Shown: positions 47,575-60,000 of the stretch, one piece after another | Numbering within the stretch: the first letter of the stretch is position 1 | How the letters are laid out: each line of letters opens with the position of its first letter | Notes under the pieces: generated by a model | Database searches by the model: none | Told to the model about the DNA's origin: nothing | Seen by the model: only the letters and a program-made list of their open reading frames with translations | Translations under genes and position numbers: made by a program | NCBI GenBank assembly: GCA_012295275.1 | Contig: CM022670.1 | Span: 17,290,698 to 17,350,697 of the forward strand | Direction of reading: 5' to 3' | Source: Chrysomallon squamiferum | Taxonomy: Eukaryota > Mollusca > Gastropoda > Neomphalida > Peltospiridae | DNA length: 60,000 bases

Positions 47575-47835
47575 CTGCTTTTTAACTCAAACTGTTTCTA
47601 ATTGATCTTCAGAAGTCAGTTTTAATCTGAAACCTAGTATTTTACTTGAATCATTTCTAATTGATCTTCATAAGAGTCAGTCTAATCTAAAGCCTAGTAT
47701 TTTATTTGAATTATTGCTAAAAAATCTTCAGAAGTCAGTTTAATTTCAGGACTAGCATTTTACTTGAACCATTTCCAAAAAAAAAAGCTCTTCAGAAGTA
47801 AGTTTAATTTGAAGCTGAGTATGTTTATATTCATG
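47575..47835. repeat. ~62-bp tandem repeat, 4 copies
   Basis: TTTCTAATTGATCTTCAGAA with GTCAGTTTTAATCTGAA and CCTAGTATTTTACTTGAA recurs four times with increasing divergence. Confidence 0.8.
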
Positions 47836-49982
47836 GCTAATAACTACTCTTCAAAATGTAACAAATGTTTTCAGACTTTAAAAAAGACACTAAAATTAAT
47901 GGTTTGAAGAAAAAAGAAGAGTCTTGCTGGATTTAATTTTACATTATCTGATTTTTATGAATTTTTGGTAGTTAGGACTATATGGTCTTTGACATATTTT
48001 GATATATTGTTATAGGTTAAATCACTGACAAGAATAATTATATTCACACATGTACTAGTTAGTATGTTTATAAATACACAAAAATATTTAACAAAAATAT
48101 TTTTTTGTTTTATTCAAATATGTATACCACATTTCCTCAGTGTACACTTCAGCAATTAAACTTTACAAAAATCTATTCTTACTTTTTAAATTGTAATAGA
48201 TAGGTTTTAAAGTTACTATAGTTACCTATGATAAATACATACACACACAAGTAAAAAATAAAATAATAATAACAATAAAAAAATAAAAATAAAAATAAAA
48301 AAAAAATCCCAATAAATTCTGCTAAGTATTATAAGAGAGGAAATTAAGCTGATATTATCTGTAATAAAATGAACAGATATATAAATATCAACATATGTTT
48401 ATTGATCTTGCTTTTATACTAGTAACAGTCCTGATTTTTTCTTGCATGCCTGAACTGCAGTCTACAGTTAAATTCTAGAACTGTTTTACTAACTCCAATT
48501 TTCTTGTACATCTGTTTGCTTAAACTGAGCTAGATAATCATATACAAATTAATACTATTATCAGAACACTGCAGATTGTTTGAAGCTGTAACTTTATTAA
48601 GAGTAACTCCGTAACATTGTGATGCTGGTGATAATGGTAACAGATGTGGAATACCAGGCTCTGAAGAGGTGTGAAAAAATAACGGGAGATCAAAGAGGCT
48701 GCATGTCACACTTATTATTGTATTACCTGGTTAATTAGTCGTTTTGTTAATCAGTCACATTTGTTGTCAAACAGTTTAGTGTTATCTTACAGTGGGAAAA
48801 TATACTTTATTAATGCCAATCAAAATAATACTTTATTTATGACATCGATAACAATAATAATACAACTATTACTACTACTGCCACTATTACTAATAATAAT
48901 CACAGCAGTAGAAGTAATAAAAATAAAAATGATAATAATAAGTATAATGATAGAAGGAATAACAATAACTGTGTCAAGTTAATAATACAAAAGTGTAATT
49001 AAAAAAATATTAATAAAAATGGAAATAAAGCCAAAAAATTAAATATTATTACATTTAAATATAGTACATTTAAACATTGTTATAGCAGTCTGAATGTTTT
49101 TTTCAAAAAAAAATAATAAATATATATGTGATACAAAAAAAAAATTTGCAGAATAAACTGTACATTAAAGTTTGTATTAATAAATGAGTTTTTTTTTCTT
49201 CATATAAATAGTGGTAGTGGTAGTGGTAGTAGTAGTAGCAAAAGTAGTGGTGGTAGAATTATATTAATACAACAACTCATAGTACTAATAATATTTACAA
49301 TAACAATAACAAAAACAACAATAATAGTAAAAACAGCAATAATAATATTAATAATTAAAACAAATACTAATAACATTAACAACAGCACAACAACAACAAT
49401 ACAAGCAATCACAACACAATTTAACAACAGCAATAATAATATTAATTTAAAAAAACCACATATATATTTCACATATATTTAACTGAATAAAAATTACCCA
49501 GTTCCATGTTTAAAATCACTAAACAAGTTCAAGAATATTAAAAATTATTTCAGCTCACCAGATTCAAGTAAGTACAGCTGTGATGGACCACTGCAGTAGC
49601 AATCAATGGTAGCAATCTCAACACTAACAGCTCTCTCTTGCTACACCAGGATTAGTAAAGTGTGAAATCCAGGGAGAAACATGACTGACTGACCATGTGC
49701 TGACCATAACACACAATGAAAATGTGCAGAATCATAATTACACTGACCATTCAGTGTCATTGTTAATCCCCACATTATGTTTGTCTTTGACCAGGGATGT
49801 CGGATGAGCAAAATGATTTCAACAAAGAATATTCATGAATGTTTGCTTTTAGCACAATAATTACCACCAATGTGATATAAACAATTACAGTAATGTACAC
49901 AGCAAACTGTTCAGTATATTTTTGCTTAAGCTGTGTGTTTAAGTTATAATTAAAAGAATTACAAAAATGATAATTAATAAAA

Positions 49983-49983
<1 letters not shown>
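47836..49983. other. spacer with triplet repeats and a possible distal leader exon
   Basis: Imperfect trinucleotide arrays lie at 48850-48965 and 49205-49450. On the minus strand, AATCTG|GTGAGC at 49559 is a donor-like site preceded by about 150 bp of balanced sequence that shares TTGAT(G/T)GCTACTGCAG with the leader region at about 44183. A distal protocadherin promoter is conceivable but weakly supported. Confidence 0.35.
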
Positions 49984-50023
<40 letters not shown>

Positions 50024-50053
50024 ATAATAATAAATCAGAAAAAGGAATAAGAA

Positions 50054-50087
<34 letters not shown>

Positions 50088-50092
50088 GTAGT
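49984..50092. repeat. (GTA)n and (AAT)n compound microsatellite
   Basis: About 13 uninterrupted AGT triplets at 49984-50023, then after a short gap about 12 AAT triplets at 50055-50090. Confidence 0.95.
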
Positions 50093-51089
50093 AAATAAAA
50101 ATTACCTAAAGGAGAAAACAGATTTAATATAATTTTTTAATTTTAATTTTAGTGATGATTAAATGTAAATTATTGTTAATTTCAAATCTAGACTTATTAA
50201 AATCACAGAGCTCTGATATGTTTAAATAATTTTATTAATTTGAATATATATTTTTCTAAAACCTTTTTCTTTTCTTTTTTTTTAGTTGATTGTTAATAAA
50301 AAGAAAAATATAGTTCTAAATAAAAACATTTTACTTATTTTTTTTAAATCTTTTTTTTTTTGGGGTGTATGTGTGTAATTTTAAGAGAAGCCCTATTATA
50401 ACTTCATTAACTACACATTCTTTCCAACAACATAAAAAACACACAAATTACATTGAGAAAACGAGGCGTGAAGATTGTACATTCTTTACGTAAAACTGTT
50501 CATTATATTAAAAAAAAAACACACCAAGGAAGAAACAATACGTATTTGATTGATCTAGTCACTAAAAGAATAACACAATGGCCATGCTGATGTGTTGTTA
50601 GAGTGAGTCTGAAAAGCACAACACCTGCATCAGCAAGCAGGCAGTTGACAGACCAAATAATCTGTTAGTATGTTATCCTTTAGGAAAACAGAACAGCCGG
50701 TGTCAGGTACTTGAGTAAGTTTTTGTTATATCAGTAATTAGCTTCATGTAGTTGACTTCTGTTTAAGTAATGGAGATTCTCAAGGAGGAATCACCTCCAG
50801 AAAACATAAACTCAGTTGACAGCAGGTGTCAGGAGAAAGTCAATGGAGAGAAAAGGTTGTAATGAGCGACTAATTGACTTTCACGTCCACTACAGCTGCA
50901 ACAACACTAAGTTTTTTTAACATCATTTAATTAGTGTACCTGACAGTTATTGTTAAGTTCCATCACACCTTTCCTAACCTGTTGTGCAAGATTAGATCTG
51001 AGAACAAAATTCAGATGTGAAATATGATAAAGTGAAAAGTGAAACAGTTATCTTTCCACCAGGACAGTTTTAACTTTATTAAACTAGAT
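50093..51089. other. spacer
   Basis: T-rich runs near 50340-50360. 50560-50900 has more balanced composition without an ORF. Nothing is assigned. Confidence 0.45.
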
Positions 51090-51365
51090 AATTTTTGTAA
51101 CGTAATTCTACAAATACTTGTTTTTAAATATTGTTCAGATAACTTTTAAAAGTAATTCTACCCATACTCTTTTTTAATCTTGTTCAGATAACTTTATATT
51201 AAAATAATACCACAAATAAACTTTATTAAACATTTCAGACATCTTTTATAAAATAATTCTACCCATAAATTTATAAAAACTTGTTTAGATAACTTTCATA
51301 TTAAATTAATTCTACACATACACTTATCAAAACAAGACTTTCTTATATTAAAATAATTCTTATTT
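51090..51365. repeat. ~58-bp degenerate tandem repeat, about 5 copies
   Basis: GTAATTCTACAAATACTTG, then TTGTTCAGATAACTTT, then ATTAAAATAAT repeats with substitutions and small indels. Confidence 0.75.
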
Positions 51366-54300
51366 TATATTTCAGTTTCTGGGTTAAGCAGCAAAAGGAA
51401 AAAAAAAAAAAAAAAAAAAATCAATTATCAATTGAATTAGTTTTGGGAATGTCAAAATGCAAACTTGCACACATCCTCGTCAATGTGTGTGTATGTGACA
51501 TGTAATTACACAAGGTATTTACCGAGTCACTGCAGTGCACACAAGCCCAGGTCTCTCAGACATTAAACAAAACTTTCAACATTCAGAACACACTTGACAA
51601 GGAAGAAGTCTCTAGAATTAATAACTGGTATCAAACTTTGTTACGTGAATACAGACAAATAAACTTCCTGTAAAATTATTTTGTCTTGAATATGCTTTTG
51701 ATGGTAAAAAAAAAAAAAAAAAATATAGCTCCTGGTTATGTATTCTGTTCTCCGTTACTAGGCTAATGATCACTTTTAATACTAATCAAACTGATATTAT
51801 CAATCACACACAGACAGTTTATTTAGAACTAACACTGGTTTTTCATCTTTTGCTGTGTAAACAATTACATGTATTTAAACTGTTTAAAAATAAAAATAAC
51901 TTAGATAAAAACAAATATATATATAATGGACAGTCAAAAATTACAAAGAAAGATGTAGTATAATTTATATACACCATAAATAGTTTGTATATATTAAATA
52001 TTTCATATGCTCATAGACAAAGTGTGAACTATACACAGGCATAATATCCACATATTTTCATACACAAACATACACACACACACATATACACTCATATTGC
52101 AAGCATGCACATCTGATGAAAATTATAGCAGATACACAAAAAATACATGTTTCTGAAATTTCTCTTACTTGTGTTGTTTCTCTGGTACTTTTGGATGTTT
52201 CCTCTAATTAAAACAATTAATGCACTGGTCACAGAGTGGTCGGCATGGCGTTTGTGTCGTCACGGCGACACGGCACTTCCAAATCATTAAGCTGATGATT
52301 GATGGATACATTAATTCTAATATGTGTACGTTACCTGATGATAAATGATGACAGTTCTATGATGTTAACTATCATTTTCTCATAATCTTACGAGACGTGA
52401 TAGATTTCTTTTCTTGATGTAAATTAGTTTAATTGCAAAAGTGCTAATGACATTACACGACAGATATTCATTATTTATTAATGCATGTATTTCTTCTGAA
52501 ATTTAATTAAACACAGTCAGCATAATTATAAATTAGAATGATTATTAAACATTACAGTCTATTTTTGCTTGAAATTCAAGTAGCTTGTGATATTATATGT
52601 TTTATAAATTAAAATGATTATTAGCATTACAGTTTATTTCTGTTTGAAACTTATATGGTTTAATATAAGCAAATTCCACAAAAAAAAAAAAAAGAAGAAA
52701 AAATGAAAGAAAGAAAAAAAAGATTCATATTAATGTTATAACCTACTTCTGTTTGAAAAACAGATATTTTCAGTTATAATCAGAACTGTTCTATAATTTT
52801 CCGATAACAGGAACCATGTTGTCAATTACAAATGCTGCAGATGTCCACTGGATCATTACTCTACATCTAACAGTGCCCTGGGGCTCATTGCTGGGTGTGG
52901 CTGGTGGGGTCTGTACTGTCAGTTAGTGTCCACAGTGTAATTTATTTGAAATACAGGACTTCAGTCTGACATCTCTTATCTACAGAACTGACACAAAAGC
53001 TTGGAGCCTGGTGGCGAATAGTTTAGTAATGATTCAAAATGATTTGCTTTAACACTTAAACAACTGTAACCCATTTCCAGAGAAATAATGAATGCGTTGA
53101 TTGCATGTTTTTTATTAGAAGTGTTTTTAATAATCATGGAAATAATATAAGAAGCTTAATTATCAAAATCAATTGCAATTTATTCAAATATTTTACTTCA
53201 GAGTATTTATTTAATTAAAATATGATACAGATTAATATACTAGGAATTCCTCAAGACCACATCTTATAAATTTATAAAATAATATACCTGTATGCACAGA
53301 AAGTTAATAACTGTTTCAGTAATATTAATAATAAAACAAAAAATAAGAATATTTCGTCTGACTCTGCTGGTGGTGAAAGTGAGGGTTCAGGTGTGACAGT
53401 GAGTCAATTATCTGGTAAGAATGGGCAGCACCCAGTGGGAATGGGCTGCACCAAGAACAATATGAATCCAGTAACGCCCTCTATAATTTTCTGAAAACAA
53501 CTGAAATTAACTTAAGACACAATGAAAACAAATGTCCTCCCACTACCAGTCAAGTCATTCAGAACTGCTAATTGTAGTAATTATGATCTAATTTGAAAGG
53601 GATTATTGAGAGAAAGAAAATCATAACCAGTCTTTCTCACCTTCACACACTGTTTTGTTCAGACAAACCTGTCTCTGAGCTTTATTCTGTAAAAGCTTTC
53701 CAAAAAAACAAAAATCAACAAGAAAACATCTCCAGTCATAAATATCCCAACTTTGTGAATAAAATATGACATAAAATATGCACTTTTTTTATTTTCTAAA
53801 AGAATAACTTTATTAACAGAGCTGTATTTAGATATTAAATAACAATAATTATTATTATAATAAAAATTAATTTAGGGGTAAAATAAAATAAAACTCATTC
53901 TGGCTAAAATAGGAAGAGAGACTAAAAAAACATTTAATATATTATTACAGAAGTGGCTGGATTGAAAATCATAATTCAAATTGCAATTTAACAGTCTAAT
54001 AGCAGATTTGCTTAAATTGTGATTTCAGTGTAAATGCTGTTTGCTAGACTGAAAGGAATAAATGTCACAAATGAAATCTCTGACGAAGATTAGCCAGAAT
54101 GTTAATCTGACAGGCAAACTGCAGATACAATCTTTAAAGCCATTCTAAAACTTTGAGCTTTTCCCTCAGGCCAATCTCTAGTTAAACAAAACCAATACTT
54201 CAAACATTTATATATAATTCTATAAAAATTAATATCATAATGCCATTTTATTGGGGGGAAGAAATATTCAAAATCAATTTAGCAAAATAAAAGAAAATTA

Positions 54301-56585
54301 AAAGAGAAAAGATAAGATTTTGAATTATATTTAAAACCGAAATGATTACAAAAATCAAAAGCTTATTTTAAAAAGTTATGAACTGAATTTTTGATGCCAA
54401 AAGAAAAATTAACAAATTTTTGTCCTACCAGCCATCTTGACCTTGTAAAGGTATCAAAACAGATTTTATCATTTTTATATTTGTTTACAAGTGGGCAGCA
54501 TGTTTCATTTACTTTGTCTAGAAATATACTGTTTATTGTTGTATGACCATTAAACAAAGTGGTCTGGCAAATCAACCAAACTGTTTTCTGTCTCTTACAT
54601 ACAACCAGTTATGTAAACTGAAAAGAAACATCAGCAGAAAACAAGATAAAAAACCAACAACACAGCACGTCTTTTGTTTTATTCCTGAGTGTTTCAACCT
54701 TTCTGAAACATTTTTTACACACACATACATACATATCTGAAAAATACCTTTAAAAAATAAATAGCAATAAAATAAAGATAATTTAAAAAATTTGAACTAA
54801 ATTTCCTTTTTTAGCTCTAATAAATGTAAATAAAAATAAAATGACCTTTAAGACAGACAAAGACTAATTTACAGTTGTGGTTTTAAGGCAAATATTTTTA
54901 TTGTATTTAAAAAAATAATTATTTATCCTGAATTTATACAAACTGCTAACAACTTACTATAATTCATTGTTATTTCATAGTAATAAAAATGCAGGGAAAA
55001 CAATTACCATCAATCACACTGTCTGTAATGAATTGGCTTAATTTCTGTGTTGAATTTTTTTTATAGATTACCATTGTTTGATTTTAGCAGCCTCTGAGCT
55101 GTTATTATTTCCTTATTTACATACACTCTCAAAATGACAGTAATTAATATAATGCAATTTTTAACTTATTGAAATATTTCTGTTAATGTTTGGAGAAACC
55201 ATTCCCTAGATGATGTAAGAGAATCAAAGTGCATCTGGTTACCAAACAAGATTTAATTAAATTTTAATTATTTTTAAGTGCATTTAATAGATGTGTTATT
55301 ATAAAATAGTTTAGTCTGCTGCATTTTAAAATCTGCAAACAGTATGAAAATAATAATGTTGTAAATACATTTTTTTCCCAAATCTTCTAAAACACTTCAA
55401 GATAAAGCTGCTTTATTCATTCATTCATTCATTTATTTTTTTTATTTTTTTTATATTTATTTTTTATTTTATTATTATTATTTTTTAATAAAGAAATTGA
55501 ATTTAAACAATATTTACTGAAAAAAAAAAAAAAAATAAATAAATAAATAAATAAAAATAATAAATCTATGGTTACAAATTACTAAATCAGTGTGTATAGG
55601 ATTTTACAGCTGATTATAAAGCAAATAAAGTTTAAATTCAAAAAAATTTCTTCGCTGGTTCCATATCCTATATGTACACATTCAACAAACAGTACATATA
55701 TATAAATATATATTCTCAGGGGGGAAACATGCACTGCATACAACTCAGTAAACACACATTCACATAGACTCAAATGTGCACTGCAGCCACCACAACACAG
55801 GAAAGGTCTTGTAAACAAACGAAACGGTCAGAGGTGAAATGTTTCTGTGCTCAAGAAACCATCTTTATCAAATCACTGCCTAATATTTCACAGAGCTTAG
55901 CTAATTTCTTTTCATTTTGAACAAGACAAAAGAAAAACTTGGACACGATTACCGTCACTTGTTCGCAATCGGAAAATGTCAAGATAAAAATCATTAACAG
56001 CTTGCTAGGAAACAGTTGCTTTGTAACCAGTGTGTGGCAGTTCTCTGTAATATCATGAAGAGATAAAAACTTCTCTCAGTTTTTTTTTATCTGGGAACCT
56101 TGATGAAGTTAGTATCAAAAACACATTTTTCTTATAATGTTTACAGTATGATAGTTGTTCAGTTGGCTTTCTGTCAACCATAAACAAACTTGTAAACATC
56201 AGTGATGCTATAAATTAATATTTACAGAACAATATTTATACTGTTATTTATATAGTGTTTTGTTTTTTCTCTTCCTTTACCTTTTGTTTCTGTGATGTTT
56301 TATATGAATTTTTGAAGTGCTACTGTATCCCATTTTTCTAAAACAACTTACTGCAGTAGAAAATAACTGGAATCTATTTTAGTAACTTACCAGTCCACTG
56401 TTGTTCTTATTATTACCACTTTTTAAAAGCAGTTTCATTATCACTATTCTAACATTACATATTTTTAAAAGGTATTTAAAATTTGAGGTATTTATTTCAA
56501 TTTGATTATTATTTTCTAAAAAAATCAAATAAACAGATATTTATAATAATAATAATTGTAATAATAATAACAATATCAATAAGTG
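51366..56585. other. long AT-rich non-genic stretch
   Basis: It contains A-runs at 51398-51420 and 51705-51723, a (CA)n at 52071-52085, two to three copies of a ~100-bp degenerate unit at 52520-52770 (AATGATTATTA...CATTACAGT) and a T/A-rich block at 55425-55560. 52840-52920 is unusually GC-rich (AGTGCCCTGGGGCTCATTGC) and could be regulatory. No gene is supported. Confidence 0.45.
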
Positions 56586-56640
56586 TAACCATCATAATCA
56601 TCATCACCACCACCACCACCACCACCACACCATCATCATC
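56586..56640. repeat. (CAT)n-(CAC)n-(CAT)n triplet run
   Basis: ATCATCATCACCACCACCAC continues to ACCATCATCATC. Perfect CAC triplets lie in the centre. Confidence 0.92.
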
Positions 56641-57056
56641 AAAATGCTGAAAATGTCAAAGAAAATAATTCCTGGATGTACATTCTACATAAGCAGTTAA
56701 TCCAACTTGAACTACAAAGGCATTTTGCTAGACAGTTACTCAAACTGTCTGCCTAAACAAGATAAGTTAATCAGGTGGGTTTTACAACACCATTACTGTG
56801 AAATCCTGCACCATTTTCACTAAAGCCTCAAAGCATTACGATGCCGTCCACTAAGGTTACCTTCAGCCCATCTAATCCACTGACCAAGAGAACAGATTTT
56901 ATACTATGATAATACAGATTATGACTTTACACACAATTAGTTAAAGCTTGCAGAATAATAATAATGATGAAAAAATAATAATAATAATAATAATAATCAG
57001 TTTATAAACTTGGACTGGAAATACTAATACTGTTCATTTAATTCTAGAAATAATGA

Positions 57057-57090
<34 letters not shown>

Positions 57091-57639
57091 TATATATATA
57101 TATATAATTTTTTTTTTTCCAGTAAATTTTATTTCTATAAAATGTTATTTGCTAAAAACTAAGAAAAAATGCAGTTATAATCAATCCATTAATACAAAGC
57201 ATACAGAGCCACACCAAATTTATTTTTAATATCAAATATAAACCAATATTCAACAAAACCAGACAGTAATAATATTTAAATGCTGCTGTTAGTGTCACGT
57301 ACTGCCTGCAAAAAATATAACTGTCCCTTTATTGAAAACATGTCAACAGATCACGAATGACAAGAATGTGCTAAGAAAAATTGTATTAAAGTGTATAATT
57401 CAAAACTAAATACCAAGCAACTAAACGTTTTCAATAAGACCTCAAAACTGACTGGGTCAGGATAATTTCATGGCCAATTACATATGTCTTTTTGACAGAA
57501 ATCCACTTAGACAGACAGCAACTCATTTTTGTAACAATTTTTATTTGTTAGTGTATCAGATATGCATACTTTATGAAGAAGAAAAGAACCGACTGCTATC
57601 TACAGCCTCATCTTGTCAAACACTTAGGACAAGAGAATG
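56641..57639. other. spacer with an A-run/TA/T compound tract
   Basis: (AAT)n at 56973-56996. A-run of about 30 at 57059-57088, followed by (TA)n and a T-run to 57118, which could form an A:T fold-back. The rest is unique with no called gene. Confidence 0.55.
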
Positions 57640-58080
57640 TCCGTATCACCAGCATGTCAGTTCTGAATCCTGACAGGCCGATTACCTCAGTGGAGGAAGA
57701 ACTGTACGCGGCTCTCGAGACATTTTGCCAGTGAAAGTTGAGAATAACCCATCACTTTGGCACACCTCGCTGACTGTACTTAGTTCAGCAGAGCAGAAAA
57801 TCACAGCCAGCACCTCCAATTACGTTAATAACAGTCCTCTCACGTCTTAGTACGAGAGATGATGCATCAAGGACTTTGTGAATTCTGCCTTTGCTTAACA
57901 GCGGCAGACTTTTTTTTTTGTGAGTCTAAGTACCGGCTTTGAGTGATTTCAACAATTGTAGAACAAAACGTTTTTGACGTTTTTTAATAAAGGGAGAACA
58001 GACAGTAGAGCTAGTGGCGTCACTTAGAAATAGTTTGATCTACAGTTCCTGCACTAAGCAAGTCTGACAGAACGGTTTTC
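57640..58080. other. CpG-containing patch of unknown role
   Basis: Composition rises well above background (CCGATTACCTCAGTGGAGGA, GTACGCGGCTCTCGAGACAT, CTCACGTCTTAGTACGAGAG). No splice pair or long ORF is convincing, although a 67-codon plus-strand ORF ends at its left edge (57673). It is a plausible enhancer or promoter on composition only. Confidence 0.3.
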
Positions 58081-59540
58081 TCCTGTTTAAAACAAAATTA
58101 AACAGCTTAAGCTCTTACTTTGATGGGAAACACGTTTTCTTACAGTCAGAGATGTAAAGATTGAATAAGAAAAATAATAAAGAAAACTTCCACTTCCAAG
58201 AAAAGATGTCTGTATTTGTTCCAGTAACTACACGAACAGCAAAATACTTTTTATGAACAAAAATAAAATTCTTAAGAATATTTCATAACCTTTGTTCAGA
58301 TGGAGATCTTTTTATTTATTTATTTTTATTATTATTATTCTTTATCTATTTATTTATTTGATCATGTTTTTAAAATTATTATTATTATTACTACTATTAT
58401 TATTATCATCATTTTTTTTTTAATATGTAAAATAATACTAACAAAAGATTTAAAGTTAATGAAAAATGAAGAAAAAGAAAAAAGAATGGAGAAAAAAGAA
58501 AGGAAAAAAAAGAACAGAGATATGTTCTTGATGGGTTTATTTGTATCTCATTAGCAGATATACTCAGGTCCCAGTGGACCTGTCAGTCAGTGACTAGGAG
58601 GATGTTCTGAACATGAGGTTAAGTTGTAACCTCTAACTGCTAGCATTAATTGGCAGACACCTGCAGTTGCTCCTGTTTTTTTCAATAACATAACATTTAA
58701 ATGTTACTTATTTTGTTGTCCATATGGTTTCCATTAAGTAGATGAAAATAAAAGTGAAAACTGTTTATTGTTGTTGCTGTTATTCAGAGTTTGGTTGTAA
58801 GAAGTGAAATTAGTACATACTTAAAATTGTTTAAATACAAGAAAAATGTAAAGGTTTGACTGATTTATTCATTATGAAATATTTTTGAATAAAATTATAA
58901 AATAAAAGTATCAAAAATATCAGAACTTAAGAATCAAAATTATAAAAAGAAAATATATAAACTAAACATTAGTAATTAACAAAATAACTGAATAATAAAC
59001 TGATTATAAATAATTATATTAAATATATATTAAAAGTTGTATGCCAAAATGAATTTCTCTAAAAAAAAAAAAAAAAAGTTTTGTTATGTTTCAGTACTGG
59101 TTTCCATACAAGAAGATTCTATTATTATAATCTGTAGAATCTCAGGATTATGAGTATTTTTTTAAAATTTTTATTTTTATCTTTTTTATTTTATATTTGT
59201 GTGTGGATAGTAATTCTTTATTCCAATAACAAAAAAACAAAAAAAGAAAGAAAAATAACCACAAAAAAAAAAAAAAATTTTTTTCACAACATTTGTGTGA
59301 ATAGATTTGTTGGGATTATACTTCTGATTGTGATAAATAAACTGAACAGATACAAATCCCTCTGCTACTCCTGTAGTAAGCAAGTATAAAAGAAATTTCT
59401 ATTTGACAAAATCTCCTTAATCTAGTATGAAAAGACACTGAATAATTTTGTCATTGTGTTGTCCTTCCAGTCAGATCAACAGGGAAAGATTACTAGAAAT
59501 CCAGTTAAAATTTGTACCTCTGTAGAGTTCAAGCAAAAAT
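58081..59540. other. AT-rich spacer
   Basis: TTTATTTATTTATT and ATT runs lie at 58310-58415, an A-rich purine tract at 58460-58515, and A-runs at 59060-59078 and 59262-59278. Small ORFs translate these tracts. Confidence 0.6.
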
Positions 59541-59549
59541 AGATTACTG

Positions 59550-59582
<33 letters not shown>

Positions 59583-59690
59583 TATTACTGTTATTATTAT
59601 TACTACTACTACTGGTGTTATGGTTATTATTTTTATTATTGTTTTTTTTTATTAATACTATTACTATTATTACTACTTCTGTTATGTAAC
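59541..59690. repeat. imperfect (ATT)n/(ACT)n triplet array
   Basis: TTATTATTATTATTATTAG, ACTACTACTACTGG and further ATT/ACT triplets for about 150 bp. Confidence 0.88.
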
Positions 59691-60000
59691 AGTTTTAAAT
59701 GTGAAGTTAAAATAATTTAACAGAACTGTCAAATTTGTAAATATATATAAAATTTTTTAAAAATTAATAAAAATATGCTTGATTGTTTCTCTTTAAAATT
59801 AATGAAGACAAAACAGGATCTATGTCATCCAGTTACTTTGTTGTAGAAAAAAAATGCACATTTTTTTTAGCCATTTATCCTGATGTGAAAATACAGCTGT
59901 CCGAAAAAAAAAAAAAACAATCATCCTTTAAATAAAAATATATTATTGTACCCACACTGAGGTCTATTATCAACCATAATGTTTAAACATACAGATGGTG

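Noticed and set aside
1-60000. tRNA, rRNA, CRISPR array, or prokaryotic operon features
   Set aside because: No box A/B pairs, no rRNA core sequences and no regularly spaced direct repeats with unique spacers were seen. The DNA is clearly eukaryotic.

Overview
The window is animal nuclear DNA: strongly AT-rich, packed with homopolymers, trinucleotide microsatellites and minisatellites, and containing spliced genes. The one confidently recognised gene is a protocadherin on the minus strand (about 32.25-44.0 kb). One 2.7 kb exon carries the signal peptide, seven cadherin (EC) repeats, the transmembrane helix and the first part of the tail. Three small exons finish the cytoplasmic domain. This architecture, the AT-rich microsatellite-laden background and the tail motifs suggest a mollusc, most likely a coleoid cephalopod such as an octopus, whose genomes hold very many protocadherins of this kind. 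The assignment is inference: no species marker was seen.

Layout: 1-21.5 kb is gene-poor. It holds two weak plus-strand exon candidates (1.48-2.41 kb), a 39-bp minisatellite (5.0-6.0 kb), a dimeric 119-bp repeat (17.3-18.35 kb), a ~20-bp array (19.4-20.4 kb) and a minisatellite in two opposite orientations (20.97-21.50 kb). At 21.55-22.81 kb lie two broken, convergent, compact ORFs with poly(A) signals about 30 bp apart. They look like a fossil of a virus or mobile element, which I could not identify. At 24.4-27.2 kb a CpG-containing promoter-like patch with a GTAAGT donor and an open exon-like block suggest an unannotated plus-strand transcript.

At 32-44 kb is the protocadherin. As given, exon 1 has a one-base frameshift at a short T-run in EC7 (41424-41454) that truncates the receptor before its membrane helix. 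Everything after the shift stays open and motif-rich, so this is either an assembly indel, a recent null allele or a very young pseudogene. Splice phases of the coding exons agree (0, 0, 1). The exon 3 splice donor is duplicated 81 bp downstream in frame, which would permit a 27-residue-longer isoform. A non-coding leader intron is predicted just upstream of the ATG.

From 44 to 60 kb I found only repeats, AT-rich spacer and a CpG-containing patch near 57.7-58.05 kb. No tRNA, rRNA, CRISPR array or complete transposon was recognised.
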